64,000 nt of DNA, from contig NZ_JAQMWP010000006.1 in NCBI RefSeq assembly GCF_030403745.1, forward strand, positions 186,001 through 250,000, given 5' to 3'. Below are positions 36,286-43,972 of the stretch, in pieces (positions within the stretch are counted from its first letter, which is position 1; each line of letters opens with the position of its first letter). The stretch is from Streptomyces sp. S.PB5. Lineage in GTDB: Bacteria; Actinomycetota; Actinomycetes; Streptomycetales; Streptomycetaceae. Position numbers and translations under genes: made by a program. The notes beneath the pieces were generated by a model that had not been told where the DNA came from, searched no databases, and saw only the letters and a program-made list of their open reading frames with translations.

Positions 36286-37508
36286 GCCGTGAAGCCTACG
36301 TGCGCCTCCTCGGCGCTCTCCGGGGCGCGTGGTTCGGGTACCGGCGTACGGCCGCGCCGTCGCGCCGCCAGTCGCGCCGTCAGCCGTTCACGCGTGCGTG
36401 CCGCCCAGCCGCCGAGCCGGCGCAGGAACGACGTCGGCAGGAAGACCGCGTCGGCGGCGATCATCGCCAGCGAGAAGAACGGCAGCCCGAGGACGACCGC
36501 GATGACGGCGTGCTCGGTGATCATGGCGGCCAGCAGCACGTTCTTGACCCGCCGGTTGAACAGGGTGAACGGGAAGGCGACCTGCACGGCGACGGTCCCG
36601 TAGGTCACGAGCAGCACCATGACGGCGCTGGCAGTCAGTGCGTCCGCGAGGGCGGGCCAGGGCGAGAAGTAGTCCAGGTGGAGCGGGTAGTAGACGGCGG
36701 TGCCGTCCTGCCAGCGCGAGCCCTGGATCTTGTACCAGCCGGCCGTCGCGTAGATCAGACAGGCCTCGGCCATGATCACGAACAGTGCGCCGTTGTGCAC
36801 GATGTCGGCGATCACGCCGAGGAGGATCCGCGGCTGGTCCGTCTGCGCCAGCTGTCCGATCGTCCACCACAGGCCGAGCCCCAGCCACACCGTCCACAGC
36901 AGCACGGGTATGAACGGATCGCCCTCCAGCCGTCCGAGCCCGGTCACCGCGATCAGCGTCAGCCCGAGCACGATCCACAGGGCCGGGCCGACCCGGTCCA
37001 CGACCCGCTCCCCACGCGCGCGTGCCTCGCTCTCGCGCCGCGCCCTGCGCGCGTCCAGCGACCAGACCCGGCCGCAGCGCGTGAAGACGAGGTAGACGCA
37101 CATCAGGTGCAGGACGTTGTCGCCGCCGTCGCCCATGAAGATGGACCGGTTCTGCAGCGACAGCACGCCGACCATGAAGAGCACGGACATGGTGCGGGTG
37201 CGCCAGCCCAGCAGCAGCAGGACGCTCGACAGGACGGCCAGGGCGTAGACGCTCTCGAACCAGACCTGGCCGTCCGACCAGAGCAGCGCCGTGAAGGCGC
37301 CGTTGCCGGCGATCAGCTGCTCGGCGAGGTCCCGGCTCCACGGGCCGTCGGGGCCGTACAGCTCCTGGCGGTGGGGCAGCTCGCGCAGCAGGAACAGCAG
37401 CCAGGTCGCACTGAAGCCGATCCGGACGACGGCGCTCTGGTACGGGCCGAGCGCCGACCCGGTGACCCGGGCGACGGCGGTGGAGAACGCCACGGCGAAG
37501 CGGTTCAC
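36282..37508 (-). CDS. HTTM-domain membrane protein
   Basis: A 408-residue protein with about eight or more membrane segments and the HTTM domain found in vitamin K-dependent gamma-carboxylases and related bacterial proteins. Conserved-looking parts are LFLLRELPHRQELYGPDGPW, MGDGGDNVLHLMCVYLVFTR and LDYFSPWPALADAL. The true catalytic Lys of carboxylases cannot be placed by eye, so carboxylase activity is not claimed. The GTG start overlaps the DUF5819 stop as GTGA. The frame continues upstream for 686 codons with no homology and is not part of the gene. Confidence 0.88.
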   Translation of the reverse strand: MNRFAVAFSTAVARVTGSALGPYQSAVVRIGFSATWLLFLLRELPHRQELYGPDGPWSRDLAEQLIAGNGAFTALLWSDGQVWFESVYALAVLSSVLLLLGWRTRTMSVLFMVGVLSLQNRSIFMGDGGDNVLHLMCVYLVFTRCGRVWSLDARRARRESEARARGERVVDRVGPALWIVLGLTLIAVTGLGRLEGDPFIPVLLWTVWLGLGLWWTIGQLAQTDQPRILLGVIADIVHNGALFVIMAEACLIYATAGWYKIQGSRWQDGTAVYYPLHLDYFSPWPALADALTASAVMVLLVTYGTVAVQVAFPFTLFNRRVKNVLLAAMITEHAVIAVVLGLPFFSLAMIAADAVFLPTSFLRRLGGWAARTRERLTARLAARRRGRTPVPEPRAPESAEEAHVGFTA

Positions 37509-38317
37509 CGGCCACCTCCCGGGAGGTCGGCCGACGTGACCGACCACCAGGGCAGCTCGCGGTACAGGGGCTTCAGCGAGACCTGCTCCTTGCTCCACTT
37601 CGGCGGCCGCACACTGGTCGTACGCGACCGGACCTGCACCCGCTCGACGCTGCCCCCGGGCCCGGCCGCGTCGTCGCGGTCCAGGCGCAGCATCACGATG
37701 CGGCGCAGATAGGTCTCGGACAGGGCGCCGCGCAGCCCCACGGGCCGGTTGTCGGTGCCGTGCGTGGCGACGAAGAAGTCCCACGCGCGGCGCAGCTCGT
37801 TCTGCTGTGTGTGGCTGGGCAGCAGATTGCCGTCGATGGCCCGGCCGTCCTCGGCGGACAGGTCGTACCAGCCGGTGGTCCGCACGGTCCCGTCCTCGGT
37901 GAGCACCTGGGCGCGCACCTGGACCGCGATGTTCTGCTGCAGCGGGTTCGGCGCGAACAGCTTCCAGTTCTGCTCGAACTCGGGGTAGATCCAGTCGTCG
38001 ATCGCCTGGCCGTGCTGCTTGGTGACCGCGTTCGCCGGCGCGACGTGCAGAAAGGTCATCCCGAGATGGACGCAGACGGTGACCGCGACGACCGCGAGCG
38101 CCAGCGCGGCACCGATCTGGTAGCGGAGCGAGAGGGCGGCCACACCGGTACGGGGTTCGGGCGGCGGGGGCAGGTCGTACGGCGGTGGCGGGTGAGGCAC
38201 GGCGAGGGGCTCGCCGGCCGCGGGCAGGACGGCCCGCGCTCCGGCGCCCCCCTCCGGCGCCCCGGGCTCGCCGTCCGGCCGCTGCCGGGCGTCCGAGCCT
38301 GTGTCGTACGCGTCCAT
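37505..38317 (-). CDS. DUF5819-family membrane protein
   Basis: A 270-residue protein with a Pro-rich cytoplasmic head (about 1-70), one membrane helix (LRYQIGAALALAVVAVTVCVHLGMTF) and an extracellular domain of about 165 residues. That domain has aromatic and Arg-rich phrases (EFEQNWKLFAPNPLQQ, YLRRIVMLRLDRDD) characteristic of the DUF5819 family, which regularly sits beside HTTM proteins in actinobacteria. The pair probably forms a membrane complex. The function is unknown. The start is the ATG at 38317, divergent from paaA. Confidence 0.85.
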   Translation of the reverse strand: MDAYDTGSDARQRPDGEPGAPEGGAGARAVLPAAGEPLAVPHPPPPYDLPPPPEPRTGVAALSLRYQIGAALALAVVAVTVCVHLGMTFLHVAPANAVTKQHGQAIDDWIYPEFEQNWKLFAPNPLQQNIAVQVRAQVLTEDGTVRTTGWYDLSAEDGRAIDGNLLPSHTQQNELRRAWDFFVATHGTDNRPVGLRGALSETYLRRIVMLRLDRDDAAGPGGSVERVQVRSRTTSVRPPKWSKEQVSLKPLYRELPWWSVTSADLPGGGR

Positions 38318-38540
38318 TCCGCCCCGATTCCCGATTCCGGTCCGTCTTTCCGGCCGCCCGGCCGCAGAGCTCCGTACGGCCCGCAGGCACCGCTCCGCCG
38401 CGCTCGCAACCGGAACCGTACTCAGGCCCGCCCGCCCGGCACACCCCTCGCCCGCCGAACCCTCTGTCCACAGGGGACACCGGCAGGTTATCCACAGCGG
38501 TTGACACCTTACGGCGCCCGGCACACCATGGGATCGACGA

Positions 38541-38554
38541 ACCGAACGATCGGT
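38541..38554. promoter_or_regulatory. TetR/PaaR-type palindrome, copy B, at the paaA promoter
   Basis: ACCGAACGATCGGT, followed by CGGG, is identical to copy A. A TTGACA -35 hexamer is at 38501-38506 and a weak -10 (CACCAT) at 38524-38529, so the palindrome would lie just after the transcription start, the usual place for a repressor. The paaA start is 44 bp further on. A DnaA box TTATCCACA lies at 38488-38496. Confidence 0.82.
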
Positions 38555-38597
38555 CGGGAGCCTGCCCCGGGGCAGCGCACAGGGTCGAGGGGGCCAG

Positions 38598-39593
38598 ATG
38601 GCAACAGCAGCGCAGGCGTACGACAGGACGGACACCGCAGGTCAGGACGCGTACGAGCGCGCCTTCGACGCCGCCGTGGCCGCCGACGAGCGCATCGAGC
38701 CGCGGGACTGGATGCCGGACGCCTATCGCGCGACGCTGGTGCGCCAGATAGCCCAGCACGCCCACTCCGAGATCATCGGCATGCAGCCGGAGGCGAACTG
38801 GATCACGCGCGCGCCGAGCCTGCGCCGCAAGGCCATCCTGATGGCCAAGGTCCAGGACGAGGCCGGACACGGCCTGTACCTGTACAGCGCCGCCGAGACC
38901 CTCGGCACCGGCCGCGACGAACTCCTCGACAAGCTGCACTCCGGCCGCCAGAAGTACTCCTCGATCTTCAACTACCCGACCCTGACCTGGGCGGACGTCG
39001 GCGCCATCGGCTGGCTCGTGGACGGCGCCGCGATCACCAACCAGGTCCCCCTGTGCCGCTGCTCCTACGGCCCGTACGCGCGCGCCATGGTCCGCATCTG
39101 CAAGGAGGAGTCCTTCCACCAGCGCCAGGGGTACGAGCTCCTGCTGGCCCTGAGCAAGGGCACCCCCGAGCAGCACGCGATGGCCCAGGACGCGGTGGAC
39201 CGCTGGTGGTGGCCGTCCCTGATGATGTTCGGCCCGCCCGACGACGAGTCGGCGCACTCCGCGCAGTCGATGGCCTGGAAGATCAAGCGGCACTCCAACG
39301 ACGAGCTGCGCCAGCGCTTCGTCGACATCTGCGTCCCCCAGGCCGAGTCCCTCGGCCTCACCCTCCCCGACCCGGACCTGAAGTGGAACGAGGAGCGGGG
39401 ACACCACGACTTCGGGGCCATCGACTGGACCGAGTTCAAAAACGTCCTCAAGGGCAACGGCCCCTGCAACGAACAGCGGATCACCCAGCGCAGGCGCGCC
39501 CACGAAGAGGGCGCCTGGGTCCGCGAGGCCGCCGCGGCCTACGCCTCCAAGCACAGCGGCACGCACACCGAGACGGGAGCCACGCGCGCATGA
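38598..39593 (+). CDS. paaA: Phenylacetyl-CoA epoxidase subunit PaaA
   Basis: A 331-residue catalytic subunit of the multicomponent oxygenase that epoxidises phenylacetyl-CoA. The di-iron ligands are seen in AKVQDEAGHG and KEESFHQRQGYE, with the conserved SEIIGMQPEANWITRAPSL start of the four-helix bundle. It forms a heterocomplex with PaaC. GAGGGGG lies four bases before the ATG. It is the first gene of paaABCDE and carries the regulatory site upstream. Confidence 0.95.
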   Translation: MATAAQAYDRTDTAGQDAYERAFDAAVAADERIEPRDWMPDAYRATLVRQIAQHAHSEIIGMQPEANWITRAPSLRRKAILMAKVQDEAGHGLYLYSAAETLGTGRDELLDKLHSGRQKYSSIFNYPTLTWADVGAIGWLVDGAAITNQVPLCRCSYGPYARAMVRICKEESFHQRQGYELLLALSKGTPEQHAMAQDAVDRWWWPSLMMFGPPDDESAHSAQSMAWKIKRHSNDELRQRFVDICVPQAESLGLTLPDPDLKWNEERGHHDFGAIDWTEFKNVLKGNGPCNEQRITQRRRAHEEGAWVREAAAAYASKHSGTHTETGATRA

Positions 39594-39877
39594 CGAACAC
39601 CGACTGGCCTCTGTGGGAGGTCTTCGTACGCTCCCGCCGCGGCCTCTCGCACACCCACGCCGGCAGCCTGCACGCGCCCGACGCGGAGCTCGCCCTGCGC
39701 AACGCCCGCGACCTGTACACCCGACGCGGCGAGGGCGTCTCCATCTGGGTCGTCCCCTCCGCCGCGATCACCGCGTCCTCGCCGGACGAGAAGGACCCGT
39801 TCTTCGAGCCGTCCGCCGACAAGCCCTACCGCCACCCGACGTTCTACGAGATCCCGGAAGGGGTGAAGCACCTGTGA
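39590..39877 (+). CDS. paaB: Phenylacetyl-CoA epoxidase subunit PaaB
   Basis: A 95-residue protein with the family signature WPLWEVFVRSRRGLSHTHAGSLHAPD. It bridges the catalytic dimers of the PaaABC complex and has no catalytic centre of its own. The ATG overlaps the paaA stop as ATGA and the stop overlaps the paaC start as GTGA, so these subunits are made in fixed ratio. Confidence 0.93.
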   Translation: MTNTDWPLWEVFVRSRRGLSHTHAGSLHAPDAELALRNARDLYTRRGEGVSIWVVPSAAITASSPDEKDPFFEPSADKPYRHPTFYEIPEGVKHL

Positions 39878-40596
39878 CCGTCGACCTGACCGCGAACGCC
39901 GCCGCCCTCGCCCTCGGCGACGACGCCCTGGTGCTCTCCCACCGCCTCGGCGAATGGGCCGGCCACGCCCCCGTGCTGGAGGAGGAGGTCGCCCTCGCCA
40001 ACATCGCGCTGGACCTCCTCGGACAGGCCCGCGTCCTGCTGTCGATGGCCGGCGACGAGGACGAACTCGCCTATCTGCGCGAGGAGCGCGCCTTCCGCAA
40101 CCTCCAGCTGGTGGAACAACCCAACGGCGACTTCGCCCACACCATCGCCCGCCAGCTGTACTTCTCCACCTACCAGCATCTGCTGTACGCCGAACTGGCC
40201 GCGGGCGAGGGCCCCTTCGCCCCGATCGCCGCGAAGGCCGTCAAGGAGGTCGCCTACCACCGCGACCACGCCGAGCAGTGGACGCTGCGCCTCGGCGACG
40301 GCACGGCCGAGAGCCACGAGCGGATGCAGCGGGCGTGCGAGGCGCTGTGGCGGTTCACCGGGGAGATGTTCCAGCCGGTGGAGGGCGTGGCCGCCGACTG
40401 GGCCGCGATGCAGGCCGCTTGGCTGGCGTCGGTCACGGCCGTGCTGGACCGCGCCACCCTGACCGTCCCCGAGGGCCCCCGCACGGGCGCGTGGACGGCC
40501 GGCGCGGGCCGGCAGGGCCTGCACACCGAGTCCTTCGGGCGGATGCTCGCCGAGATGCAGCATCTGCACCGCAGCCACCCGGGGGCGTCATGGTGA
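39874..40596 (+). CDS. paaC: Phenylacetyl-CoA epoxidase subunit PaaC
   Basis: A 240-residue ferritin-like structural subunit. Landmarks: ALVLSHRLGEWAGHAPVLEE, NIALDLLGQARVLLS and FRNLQLVEQPNGDFAHTI, and the EVAYHRDHAEQW helix. It is paralogous to PaaA but its di-iron centre is not thought to be used. The GTG start overlaps the paaB stop. The gene runs seven bases into paaD. Confidence 0.93.
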   Translation: MTVDLTANAAALALGDDALVLSHRLGEWAGHAPVLEEEVALANIALDLLGQARVLLSMAGDEDELAYLREERAFRNLQLVEQPNGDFAHTIARQLYFSTYQHLLYAELAAGEGPFAPIAAKAVKEVAYHRDHAEQWTLRLGDGTAESHERMQRACEALWRFTGEMFQPVEGVAADWAAMQAAWLASVTAVLDRATLTVPEGPRTGAWTAGAGRQGLHTESFGRMLAEMQHLHRSHPGASW

Positions 40597-41135
40597 CCGT
40601 GACACCGCTGGAGGCGGAACTCCTCGAACTGGCGGGCTCGGTGCCCGACCCGGAGCTGCCCGTGCTCACCCTGCGGGAGCTGGGGGTCGTGCGCGCGGTG
40701 CGCGTCCGGGGCGAGGACGCGGAGCACGCCTCGGCCGAGGTCGAGCTGACCCCGACGTACACCGGCTGTCCTGCGATCGAGGCGATGTCCACGGACATCG
40801 AGCGGGTGCTGCAGGCGCACGGGGTCCGCGAGGTCACCGTGCGCACGGTGCTCTCGCCCGCCTGGTCGACGGACGACATCTCGGCCGAAGGGCGCCGCAA
40901 GCTGCGGGAGTTCGGCATCGCCCCGCCCCGCGTCCAGCGGACGGAGGGGTCGGAGGGGCCTGTCCCGGTGACTCTTGGCCCGACCCGGACCGGGGAGCCC
41001 GTGGAATCCGTCCGCTGCCCGCACTGCGGATCCGCCGACACCGAGCTGCTCAGCCGTTTCTCCTCCACGGCCTGCAAGGCGCTGCGGCGCTGTCTCGACT
41101 GCCGTGAACCGTTCGACCACTTCAAGGAGTTGTGA
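40590..41135 (+). CDS. paaD: Phenylacetate degradation protein PaaD
   Basis: A 181-residue protein: a DUF59/MIP18-type domain (VPDPELPVLTLRELGVVRAV, then TPTYTGCPAIEAM) followed by a C-terminal zinc or iron-sulfur ribbon (CPHCGSADTELLSRFSSTACKALRRCLDC). PaaD is thought to help assemble the iron-sulfur centre of the epoxidase reductase. The ATG at 40590 overlaps the paaC end by seven bases; a GTG three bases later is an alternative. Confidence 0.92.
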   Translation: MVTVTPLEAELLELAGSVPDPELPVLTLRELGVVRAVRVRGEDAEHASAEVELTPTYTGCPAIEAMSTDIERVLQAHGVREVTVRTVLSPAWSTDDISAEGRRKLREFGIAPPRVQRTEGSEGPVPVTLGPTRTGEPVESVRCPHCGSADTELLSRFSSTACKALRRCLDCREPFDHFKEL

Positions 41136-42193
41136 TGGCCCGCTTCCACGCGCTCCCGGTGGCGGCGGTCGACCGGCTCACCGACGACTCCGTCGCCCTC
41201 ACCTTCACCGTCCCGCCGGAACTCGCCGAGGCCTACCGGTTCGCACCGGGCCAGCATCTCGCCCTGCGCCGCACGGCCGACGGCGAGGAGATCCGCCGCA
41301 CGTACTCGATCTGCTCCCCGGCCCCGGCCGACCGGGCACCCCGCCAACTGCGCGTCGGCGTACGTCTGGTCGAGGGCGGCGCGTTCTCGACGTACGCCCT
41401 GAAGGAGATCTCCGTCGGTGACGAGCTGGAGGTGATGACCCCCGCCGGGCGCTTCACCCTCGACCCCGCGCCCGGTCTGTACGCGGCGATCGTCGGCGGC
41501 AGCGGTATCACCCCGGTGCTGTCGATCGTCTCGACGCTGCTGGCGCGTGAGCCGAAGGCGCGGTTCTGTCTGATACGCAGCGACCGCACGGCCGCCTCGA
41601 CGATGTTCCTGGACGAGGTGGCCGATCTGAAGGACCGCTACCCCGAGAGGCTTCAGCTGGTCACCGTGCTCTCCCGGGAGGAGCAGCAGGCGGGACTGTC
41701 GTCCGGGCGGCTCGACCGGGAGCGGCTGACGGGGCTGCTGCCCGCGCTGCTGCCGGTGGCGGATGTGGCGGGCTGGTTCCTGTGCGGGCCGTTCGGGCTG
41801 GTGCAGGGCGCCGAACGCACCTTGCGCGAGCTCGGCGTGCCGCGCACCCGCATCCACGAGGAGATCTTCCACGTCGACGAGTCGGCGGCCTCCGCACCGA
41901 GGTCCCCGGCCCCCGCGCACAGCACGGTCACCGCCCGACTCGACGGCCGCGGCGGCACCTGGCCCGTCCAGGACGGCGAGTCCCTCCTCGACACGGTTCT
42001 GCGCAACCGGCCCGACGCGCCCTACGCCTGCAAGGGCGGCGTGTGCGGCACCTGCCGGGCCTTCCTGGTCTCCGGCGAGGTCCGCATGGACCGCAACTTC
42101 GCGCTGGAGCCGGAGGAGACGGAGGCGGGGTATGTGCTGGCGTGCCAGTCGCATCCGGCGACGGAGCAGGTGGAGCTGGACTTCGACAGGTAG
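41135..42193 (+). CDS. paaE: Phenylacetyl-CoA epoxidase reductase PaaE
   Basis: A 352-residue electron-transfer protein: FAD domain with RRTYSICSPA, NAD domain with IVGGSGITPVLSI, and a C-terminal plant-type [2Fe-2S] domain with CKGGVCGTCRAF and the fourth Cys in VLACQS. It passes electrons from NADPH to PaaA. AAGGAG is five bases before the ATG at 41135; a GTG three bases earlier is less well placed. It ends the paa operon. Later-pathway genes (paaG, paaI, paaK) are not in the window. Confidence 0.93.
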   Translation: MARFHALPVAAVDRLTDDSVALTFTVPPELAEAYRFAPGQHLALRRTADGEEIRRTYSICSPAPADRAPRQLRVGVRLVEGGAFSTYALKEISVGDELEVMTPAGRFTLDPAPGLYAAIVGGSGITPVLSIVSTLLAREPKARFCLIRSDRTAASTMFLDEVADLKDRYPERLQLVTVLSREEQQAGLSSGRLDRERLTGLLPALLPVADVAGWFLCGPFGLVQGAERTLRELGVPRTRIHEEIFHVDESAASAPRSPAPAHSTVTARLDGRGGTWPVQDGESLLDTVLRNRPDAPYACKGGVCGTCRAFLVSGEVRMDRNFALEPEETEAGYVLACQSHPATEQVELDFDR

Positions 42194-42218
42194 GAGTACC
42201 AGGCCCGTTCCCTTCTTC

Positions 42219-42232
42219 TAGAACCTGTTCTA
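42219..42232. promoter_or_regulatory. KstR-type palindrome upstream of the acyl-CoA dehydrogenase
   Basis: TAGAACCTGTTCTA fits the mycobacterial KstR consensus TNNAACNNGTTNNA at every defined base. It is 48 bp before the GTG of the acyl-CoA dehydrogenase. A second palindrome, TGACGGTCCGTCA at 42236-42248, overlaps a TTGACG -35-like hexamer. KstR is a TetR-type regulator of sterol breakdown; Streptomyces relatives control other acyl-CoA genes. Confidence 0.7.
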
Positions 42233-42279
42233 TCTTGACGGTCCGTCAGATCGGCTGGCCCGTCGGAAGGACAGGGACC

Positions 42280-43413
42280 GTGGACTTCACCTTCACCGAG
42301 GAGCAGCAGGCGGCGGCCGAGGCGGCACGGGGCGTGTTCGCCGGGGTCGCGCCGGACGGGGTGCCGAGCCCGGCGCTCGCTGTGGGGGCCGTCGCCGACG
42401 AGTTCGACCGTGCGCTGTGGAGCAGGCTCGCCGAGGCGGATCTGCTGAGCCTGCTGCTGACGGAGGAGTACGGCGGGGCCGGTCTGGACGCCGTGGCCCT
42501 GTGTCTGGTGCTGGCCGAGTCGGCGCGGGTGCTGGCGCGGGTGCCGCTGCTGGAGAGCAGCGCGGCCGCCGCGGCCGTACAGGCCTACGGCACCGAGGAG
42601 TTGAGGTCCGAGCTGCTCGCCCGGGCGGGCCGCGGCGAGGCCGTACTGACCGTCGCGGCGAGCGGCCGCACCGGCCACGACCCGGCCGAACTCTCCGTCA
42701 CCGCACGGCAGGAGGGCGCGGCCTGGGTGCTGGAGGGGGTGCAGACCGCGGTGCCGTGGGCGTACGACGCCGACCTCGTCATCGTCCCCGCGCACACGGC
42801 GGCCGGGCGGACGGTGCTCGCGCTGGTCGCACCGGACGGCGCGGGGGTCTCGCTTGCCGAGCAGTTCTCCACCACGGGCGAGCGGCTGGGCGAACTGCGC
42901 CTGGAGTCGGCCCGGATCGCGTCCCGGGACGTCGTCGACGCGGACGGGGCGTGGGAGTGGCTGCGGCATCTGCTGACCGTGGGGACGTGTGCGCAGGCGC
43001 TCGGTCTCGGCCGCCAGGTCCTGCGGATGACAAGCGAATACACCAGCAAGCGGGAGCAGTTCGGCTTCCCGGTGGCGACCTTCCAGGCGGTCGCCGTGCA
43101 GGCCGCCGACCGCTACATCGACCTGAAGGCGATGGAGGCCACGCTGTGGCAGGCGGCCTGGCGGACCGGTTCCGGGACGCAAGGGGCGCTGCCCGTCTCC
43201 GGTGAGGTGGCCGTCGCGAAGATCTGGGCCTCCGAGGGCGTACGGCGGGTCGTGCAGACGGCGCAGCATCTGCACGGCGGGTTCGGCGCCGACGTCGACT
43301 ACCCGCTGCACCGGTACCACGCCTGGGCCAAGCACCTGGAACTGTCGCTCGGCCCGGCGGCGGCCCATGAGGAGACCCTGGGCGACCTGCTGGCGGCACA
43401 TCCGCTGAGCTGA
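42280..43413 (+). CDS. Acyl-CoA dehydrogenase family protein
   Basis: A 377-residue FAD enzyme of the ACAD family. N-terminal helical, middle beta and C-terminal helical domains are recognisable: DFTFTEEQQAAAEAARGVF, VLTVAASG, and YTSKREQFGFPVATFQAVAVQAAD. The QTAQHLHGGFGADVDYPLHRY end lies where the catalytic Glu is often found, but no Glu stands there; the protein resembles heteromeric FadE/ChsE-type subunits in which one partner lacks the base, so catalytic status is open. The GTG at 42280 has GGAAGGACAGG upstream. It is in its own transcript after paaE. Confidence 0.85.
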   Translation: MDFTFTEEQQAAAEAARGVFAGVAPDGVPSPALAVGAVADEFDRALWSRLAEADLLSLLLTEEYGGAGLDAVALCLVLAESARVLARVPLLESSAAAAAVQAYGTEELRSELLARAGRGEAVLTVAASGRTGHDPAELSVTARQEGAAWVLEGVQTAVPWAYDADLVIVPAHTAAGRTVLALVAPDGAGVSLAEQFSTTGERLGELRLESARIASRDVVDADGAWEWLRHLLTVGTCAQALGLGRQVLRMTSEYTSKREQFGFPVATFQAVAVQAADRYIDLKAMEATLWQAAWRTGSGTQGALPVSGEVAVAKIWASEGVRRVVQTAQHLHGGFGADVDYPLHRYHAWAKHLELSLGPAAAHEETLGDLLAAHPLS

Positions 43414-43435
43414 CGGCCGCTCCGGCGGGCGGTGG

Positions 43436-43783
43436 TTACAGGACGAAGGCCGGCGACCCGTTGTCCGTGACCATCGGGCGCCCGGCGCCGTCCCAGGCCA
43501 GCATGCCGCCGTCGATGTTCACGGCGTCGATGCCCTGCTGGACCAGATACTGGGTGACCTGCGCGGAGCGGCCCCCGACGCGGCACATCACATACGCCCG
43601 CCGACCGTCCGCCACCGCCTCGGTCACCTCACCGAACCGCGCCACGAAGTCACTCATGGGGACGTGCAACGCGCCCTCGACATGCCCCGCGGTCCACTCG
43701 TCGGCCTCGCGGACATCCAGCACGAGCCCGTCCGCCGGCACACCAGCGACATCGACCGAGGGCAAAGCAGCTCCGAAACTCAT
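43436..43783 (-). CDS. Rhodanese-like domain protein
   Basis: A 115-residue single rhodanese domain. The persulfide-forming Cys67 is in YVMCRVGGRS, and the domain starts with LVLDVREADEWTAGHVEGALH. It is likely to move sulfane sulfur, as in GlpE-type small rhodaneses. It stands alone and is convergent with the acyl-CoA dehydrogenase gene, 22 bp apart. Confidence 0.9.
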   Translation of the reverse strand: MSFGAALPSVDVAGVPADGLVLDVREADEWTAGHVEGALHVPMSDFVARFGEVTEAVADGRRAYVMCRVGGRSAQVTQYLVQQGIDAVNIDGGMLAWDGAGRPMVTDNGSPAFVL

Positions 43784-43972
43784 GGCCCGAGGCTACCTGA
43801 GCGGCCCTCGGACCCGACGGCCACGGGATCCACACCCACCGGACCGCCACCTGACGCCCCCGCCCACCGCCGCCCGGCGCCGGTCGGCCGTCCGCCCCTA
43901 CCGCCGTCCGGCGCGTCCACGAGCCCACCCCGCACCGCCCCGCGCACGGCACCGGCACCGGCACGCGCACGC

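Noticed and set aside
36282..39566. A 1094-codon minus-strand frame
   Set aside because: Only the last 408 residues (HTTM) are protein-like. The upstream part lies opposite paaA and in another frame of DUF5819, a GC-bias artefact.
42219..42232. LexA/SOS box reading of TAGAACCTGTTCTA
   Set aside because: Actinobacterial SOS boxes have GAAC and GTTC four bases apart. Here only two bases separate them, which fits KstR instead.
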